This document shows positions 41,107 through 44,312 of a DNA stretch of 44,312 nucleotides, piece by piece. Numbering within the stretch: position 1 is the first letter of the stretch; the number at the start of each line of letters is the position of its first letter. A model generated the notes under the pieces. It was not told where the DNA came from. It saw only the letters and a program-made list of their open reading frames with translations, and ran no database searches. The translations under genes and the position numbers were made by a program. Location of the stretch: assembly GCF_003857015.1 (NCBI RefSeq), contig NZ_QGGF01000292.1, forward strand, positions 1 through 44,312, read 5' to 3'. This DNA comes from Micromonospora globispora. GTDB taxonomy: Bacteria > Actinomycetota > Actinomycetes > Mycobacteriales > Micromonosporaceae.

Positions 41107-41514
41107 ATGGAGCAGCGGCTGACGGCGGAGGAACAGCTCACCCTCAAGACGGGGGCGTTCGGCGCCGTCTTCCTGGTGTCGAACGCGCAGCCGGGGATGC
41201 TGGCGATGGTTCGGGAGAGCTTCGCCGCGTCCGGGGCGCTGGGCGACGCCAGCGGGGTGGTGAAGGAGGCGCTGACCACCGGTCCGCTGCCGACGCTGCC
41301 CCGGGACTCCGCGCTGGAGATCGAGTCGGTGGTGCTGCCGGCGCTGAGCCGGGCGCTGGAGATCCTCCGGGAGAAGGCTCCGCAGGAACTGGACGCGTAC
41401 CGGTCGGTGGTGCTGGGCGCGGCGGACCGGGTGGCCCAGGCGCACCGCGGGGTGGCGCCGGCCGAGGCGGCGGTGATCGACCGGATCAGGACGGCGCTGG
41501 CCGAGCCGGCGTGA
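41107..41514 (+). CDS. Hypothetical helical protein, 135 residues
   Basis: The protein MEQRLTAEEQLTLKTGAFGA, VFLVSNAQPGMLAMVRESFA, PQELDAYRSVVLGAADRVAQ is helical throughout, with no membrane helix or catalytic motif I can identify. GTG 41101, which overlaps the preceding stop (GTGA), is an alternative start adding two residues. It lies in an operon with the GNAT gene; a joint function cannot be inferred. Confidence 0.7.
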   Translation: MEQRLTAEEQLTLKTGAFGAVFLVSNAQPGMLAMVRESFAASGALGDASGVVKEALTTGPLPTLPRDSALEIESVVLPALSRALEILREKAPQELDAYRSVVLGAADRVAQAHRGVAPAEAAVIDRIRTALAEPA

Positions 41515-41671
41515 GGGCCTCGACCGACCAGAGCGCGTGGACGCTGGTCCGGACGCAGCGGTCGCGGACCCGTCCGCAGGCGCACCGGTAGGTGTCGGCG
41601 GCCGGCCGGCGGCAGGCGCGGGCGTCTGGCGCCGAGCGGCTCGTCGCCCGGCTATGGCGCTTTTCCGACAT
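41486..41671 (-). CDS. Small cysteine-containing protein, 61 residues
   Basis: From ATG 41671 the reverse frame reads MSEKRHSRATSRSAPDARAC, RRPAADTYRCACGRVRDRCV, RTSVHALWSVEALTPARPAP. The C-x-C-G-x5-C cluster may bind a metal, as in zinc ribbons. A strong GGGAGGT lies 7 bases upstream of the ATG, which favours real translation despite the small size. The 3' end overlaps the end of the plus-strand gene at 41514 by 29 bases. No family is recognised. Confidence 0.55.
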   Translation of the reverse strand: MSEKRHSRATSRSAPDARACRRPAADTYRCACGRVRDRCVRTSVHALWSVEALTPARPAPS

Positions 41672-41890
41672 ATACGCCACCTCCCGCTTTGGGAGCTTAC
41701 CCAGCTCCGCGCCCGTCGGTGAGCTGTGTCACTCTGAGTGCCTGAGGAGGCGATGCTACTTGCGGGTAACGTTGCGCCGTGGGCAACTGCACAGCAGCCC
41801 GCGGTTGACCGAACGTTAAGTCACGCGGGAGGCTGCGCCCGAGACCGGGCGAGTGATCGCATCACCAAACAGGAGGGTCGTCGAAGCGCG

Positions 41891-42670
41891 ATGAACATCG
41901 TCGTACTCGTCAAGCAGGTGCCCGATTCGGGCGCGGACCGCAACCTGCGTTCTGACGACAACACCGTCGACCGCGGTTCGGCGAACAACGTCATCAACGA
42001 GATGGACGAGTACGCCATCGAAGAGGCGTTGAAGATCAAGGAGGCGCACGGCGGCGAGGTCACCGTCCTGACCATGGGTCCGGACCGGGCGACCGAGTCG
42101 ATCCGCAAGGCGCTCTCGATGGGCCCGGACAAGGCCGTGCACGTGGTGGACGACGCCCTGCACGGGTCCTGCGCCGTCGCCACCTCGAAGGTGCTGGCCG
42201 CCGCGCTCAGCCAGCTCAACGCGGACCTGGTGATCTGCGGCGCCGAGTCGACCGACGGTCGGGTCCAGGTCATGCCGCACATGATCGCCGAGCGGCTGGG
42301 TGTCGCCGCGCTGACCGGCGCGCGCAAGCTCACCGTCGACGGCTCCACGCTGACCGTCGAGCGGCAGACCGAGGAGGGCTACGAGGTGGTCACCGCCTCA
42401 ACTCCGGCCGTGGTCTCCGTCTGGGACACCATCAACGAGCCGCGCTACCCCTCCTTCAAGGGCATCATGGCCGCCAAGAAGAAGCCGGTGCAGACGTTCT
42501 CCCTGGCCGACCTCGGCGTCGCCCCGACCGAGGTGGGCTTCGACGGCGCGACCAGCGCCGTGCTGGAGCACACCAAGCGGCCGCCGCGTTCCGGCGGCGC
42601 CAAGATCACCGACGAGGGCGAGGGCGGCGTCAAGCTGGTCGAGTTCCTCGCCACCGAGAAGTTCGTGTGA
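41891..42670 (+). CDS. etfB: Electron transfer flavoprotein beta subunit
   Basis: The 259-residue protein starts MNIVVLVKQVPDSGADRNLR and contains the EtfB signature: VINEMDEYAIEEALKIKEAH, VTVLTMGPDRATESIRKALS and ICGAESTDGRVQVMPHMIAE, then PRYPSFKGIMAAKKKPVQTF. With EtfA it carries electrons from acyl-CoA dehydrogenases to the ETF-quinone oxidoreductase. An AGGAGGG lies upstream of ATG 41891 at a longer than usual spacing. The region 41672-41890 must hold its promoter; GTAACGTTGCG and TTGACC words occur in it. Confidence 0.94.
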   Translation: MNIVVLVKQVPDSGADRNLRSDDNTVDRGSANNVINEMDEYAIEEALKIKEAHGGEVTVLTMGPDRATESIRKALSMGPDKAVHVVDDALHGSCAVATSKVLAAALSQLNADLVICGAESTDGRVQVMPHMIAERLGVAALTGARKLTVDGSTLTVERQTEEGYEVVTASTPAVVSVWDTINEPRYPSFKGIMAAKKKPVQTFSLADLGVAPTEVGFDGATSAVLEHTKRPPRSGGAKITDEGEGGVKLVEFLATEKFV

Positions 42671-42681
42671 GAGGTCTGGAC

Positions 42682-43641
42682 ATGTCTGAGGTTCTCGTCG
42701 TCGTCGAAGCCACCCGGGAATTCGGCGTCAAGAAGGTCACCCTGGAGATGCTCACCCTCGCCCGCGAGCTGGGCACGCCCAGCGCGGTCGTGCTCGGTGG
42801 CGCCGGCGCCGCCGAGGCGCTGAGCGCCAAGCTGGGCGAATACGGCGCGGAGAAGATCTACGCCGCCGAGGGCGAGGAGATCGACGGCTACCTGGTGGCC
42901 CCGAAGGCCACCGTGGTGGCCGGGCTGGTGCAGCGGGTGCAGCCGGCCGCCGTGCTGCTCGCCTCGTCGCAGGAGGGCAAGGAGATCGCCGCCCGCCTCG
43001 CCGTCAAGCTGGACAACGGCATCCTGACCGACGTGGTGGCACTCTCCGCCGACGGCACCGCGACCCAGGTTGCCTTCGCCGGCTCCACCATCGTCAAGTC
43101 CAAGGTCACCAAGGGCCTGCCGCTGGTCACCGTCCGGCCGAACTCGGTCAACCCGACCCCGGCCGCGGCCAGCCCGGCCGTCGAGCAGCTCACCGTCACC
43201 GTGGGCGACACCGACAAGCTGGCCAAGGTCGTCGACCGGGTCGCCGAGCAGAAGGGCTCCCGCCCGGAGCTCACCGAGGCGTCGGTCGTCGTCTCCGGTG
43301 GTCGTGGTGTCGGCAACGCCGACAACTTCAAGCTGGTCGAGGAGCTGGCCGACCTGCTCGGCGGCGCCGTGGGCGCGTCCCGCGCGGCCGTCGACTCCGG
43401 CTTCTACCCGCACCAGTTCCAGGTCGGCCAGACCGGCAAGACGGTCTCCCCGCAGCTCTACGTCGCGCTGGGCATCTCCGGCGCGATCCAGCACCGGGCC
43501 GGCATGCAGACCTCGAAGACCATCGTCGCGGTGAACAAGGACGCCGAGGCGCCGATCTTCGAGCTGGCCGACTTCGGTGTGGTCGGCGACCTGTTCAAGG
43601 TCGTGCCGCAGGCCGCCGAGGAGATCCGCAAGCGCAAGTGA
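42682..43641 (+). CDS. etfA: Electron transfer flavoprotein alpha subunit
   Basis: The 319-residue protein has an N-terminal domain ([20 protein letters not shown]) and the C-terminal FAD-binding domain: [100 protein letters not shown]. It binds FAD and pairs with EtfB encoded 11 bases upstream. A 19-bp hairpin terminates the operon. Confidence 0.95.
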   Translation: MSEVLVVVEATREFGVKKVTLEMLTLARELGTPSAVVLGGAGAAEALSAKLGEYGAEKIYAAEGEEIDGYLVAPKATVVAGLVQRVQPAAVLLASSQEGKEIAARLAVKLDNGILTDVVALSADGTATQVAFAGSTIVKSKVTKGLPLVTVRPNSVNPTPAAASPAVEQLTVTVGDTDKLAKVVDRVAEQKGSRPELTEASVVVSGGRGVGNADNFKLVEELADLLGGAVGASRAAVDSGFYPHQFQVGQTGKTVSPQLYVALGISGAIQHRAGMQTSKTIVAVNKDAEAPIFELADFGVVGDLFKVVPQAAEEIRKRK

Positions 43642-43655
43642 CCCGACCGGGCTCA

Positions 43656-43697
43656 CAAGAGAGCCGCCATCCGGTGTCCCGGATGGCGGCTCTCTTG
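43656..43697 (+). terminator. 19-bp terminator after etfA
   Basis: CAAGAGAGCCGCCATCCGG pairs perfectly with CCGGATGGCGGCTCTCTTG around a TGTC loop, 14 bases after the stop. Confidence 0.92.
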
Positions 43698-43731
43698 CTG
43701 TTGCGCCCCTTCCCGTGACGGTGGGAAGGGA

Positions 43732-43774
43732 GCTGATCGGCGGGCCGGGGAGCTGAGCCGGCCCGCCGATCAGC
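43732..43774 (-). terminator. 17-bp terminator for the reverse anti-sigma fragment
   Basis: GCTGATCGGCGGGCCGG pairs perfectly with CCGGCCCGCCGATCAGC around a 9-base loop. The stop of the anti-sigma fragment (43772-43770) lies in the right arm. Confidence 0.8.
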
Positions 43775-44126
43775 CCGTCAGGGTGCCCCTCAGCAGACTG
43801 TCGCCGGAGTGGGCGGGCTTGTTGTCGAACTGCTCGGCGGAGACGTCGACCACCGAGTACGTCCGGAGGTCCACGTTCGGAGGCAGCGGCAGCAACTCGT
43901 CCCCCGAGCCCCTGCCGAGCGTACCGACCGAGAACATCCGCATCGTCTGCGGATCGATAAGCCAGACCTCGTAATACCCCGGAACCGTCGGGAGATTCGC
44001 CACGTGCAGGTGCAACTGGTTGTCTCCCAGTACCCGGGCCGCGCCGTTGGCGTCCTTCGGCGTCTTCCCGTACGCCGACAGCTCGGCGCTGGCCAGTACC
44101 GCCGGCTGCGGCGTGGGCCGCTCGTC
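43770..44126 (-). pseudogene. Anti-sigma-K (RskA-type) factor, C-terminal fragment
   Basis: The open frame reads PTPQPAVLASAELSAYGKTP, AARVLGDNQLHLHVANLPTV, GYYEVWLIDPQTMRMFSVGT, VDLRTYSVVDVSAEQFDNKP. This is the extracytoplasmic RskA domain of anti-sigma-K factors (GYYEVWLIDP is the hallmark). The zinc-binding N-terminal sigma-binding domain and membrane helix are missing: an in-frame TGA lies at 44129-44127, and beyond it the sequence is unrelated up to the IS5 end. It is a remnant without its sigma factor. Confidence 0.75.
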
Positions 44127-44187
44127 TCATCGAACCGAAGACCCGGCACTACCGGGACAACGTCGTCGTCACCGCCGTACCGGAGCT

Positions 44188-44312
44188 AGAGCCTGTGTCG
44201 AAGTCGGTCACAGCCACTCGCTGATCGCGGCGATGTGCACGGTGGCTTCGTAGCGCACGGCGAGCTTGTCGAATCGGGTGGCCACGGCGCGGTTGCGCTT
44301 GAGCCGGTTGAT
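44188..44312. mobile_element. Edge of an IS5-family insertion sequence
   Basis: The IS end is placed at about 44188-44190, where GAGCCTGTGTCGAAGT begins, an inverted-repeat-like terminus of such elements. The transposase C-terminus lies just inside it. The other end is outside the window. The boundary is accurate to a few bases at best. Confidence 0.55.
44208..44312 (-). CDS. IS5-family transposase, C-terminal fragment
   Basis: The reverse frame entering from the window edge reads INRLKRNRAVATRFDKLAVR, YEATVHIAAISEWL and stops at TGA 44210-44208. The NRLKRxRAVATRxDK block is the conserved C-terminus of IS5-type DDE transposases and contains part of the last active-site helix. Only 34 residues are visible, so activity cannot be judged. 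Confidence 0.8.
   Translation of the reverse strand: MNRLKRNRAVATRFDKLAVRYEATVHIAAISEWL

Overview
The window is high-GC DNA with GTG starts, short operons, GTGA/ATGA gene overlaps, GC-rich hairpin terminators and SARP, RsbU, DrrAB and EACC1/caspase families. This points to a filamentous actinomycete, most likely Micromonosporaceae (Micromonospora or a close relative); the genus is inferred from gene content. Both edges lie in insertion sequences, and no rRNA, tRNA or CRISPR array was seen.

Region 1 (1-6242) is decayed accessory DNA. It holds an IS3-family edge inside an older transposase remnant, a frameshifted LtrA-type membrane gene, a gene-free stretch with a long imperfect inverted repeat (2459-2607), and an intact GH15 glycosidase. 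The 3' end of that glycosidase gene is duplicated about 1 kb downstream, around truncated reverse-strand phosphatase and short-chain dehydrogenase genes.

Region 2 (6243-13349) contains the most interesting system. After a secreted lysozyme-like protein comes a two-gene operon: a small EACC1-type protein and a 1444-residue protein that joins an N-terminal caspase-like peptidase to four P-loop domains of the FtsK/EccC type, without membrane segments. Directly downstream is a Clp_N-domain protein with its own helix-turn-helix and a promoter built into two tandem palindromes; its transcript is probably leaderless.

Region 3 (13400-28583) is mostly chromosomal regulation and metabolism: an OmpR-type two-component pair, a dicarboxylate symporter, an anti-sigma antagonist facing an RsbU-type phosphatase, a NagZ-type glycosidase divergent from a ROK regulator lacking the usual zinc motif, two ABC modules, a ribokinase, and a GlxA-type regulator divergent from a rhodanese.

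Region 4 (28632-44312) holds a coiled-coil protein, a broken hydrolase, dispersed repeats, an enoyl-CoA hydratase, a ThDP enzyme, a DrrAB-type exporter with SARP-like direct repeats upstream and a large SARP/AfsR-like regulator converging on it, a DUF202 pair, the electron-transfer flavoprotein genes etfBA, a truncated anti-sigma factor and an IS5-family edge. The EtfBA, enoyl-CoA hydratase and ThDP proteins suggest acyl-CoA metabolism; the SARP and DrrAB pair looks like an export unit with its own regulator.
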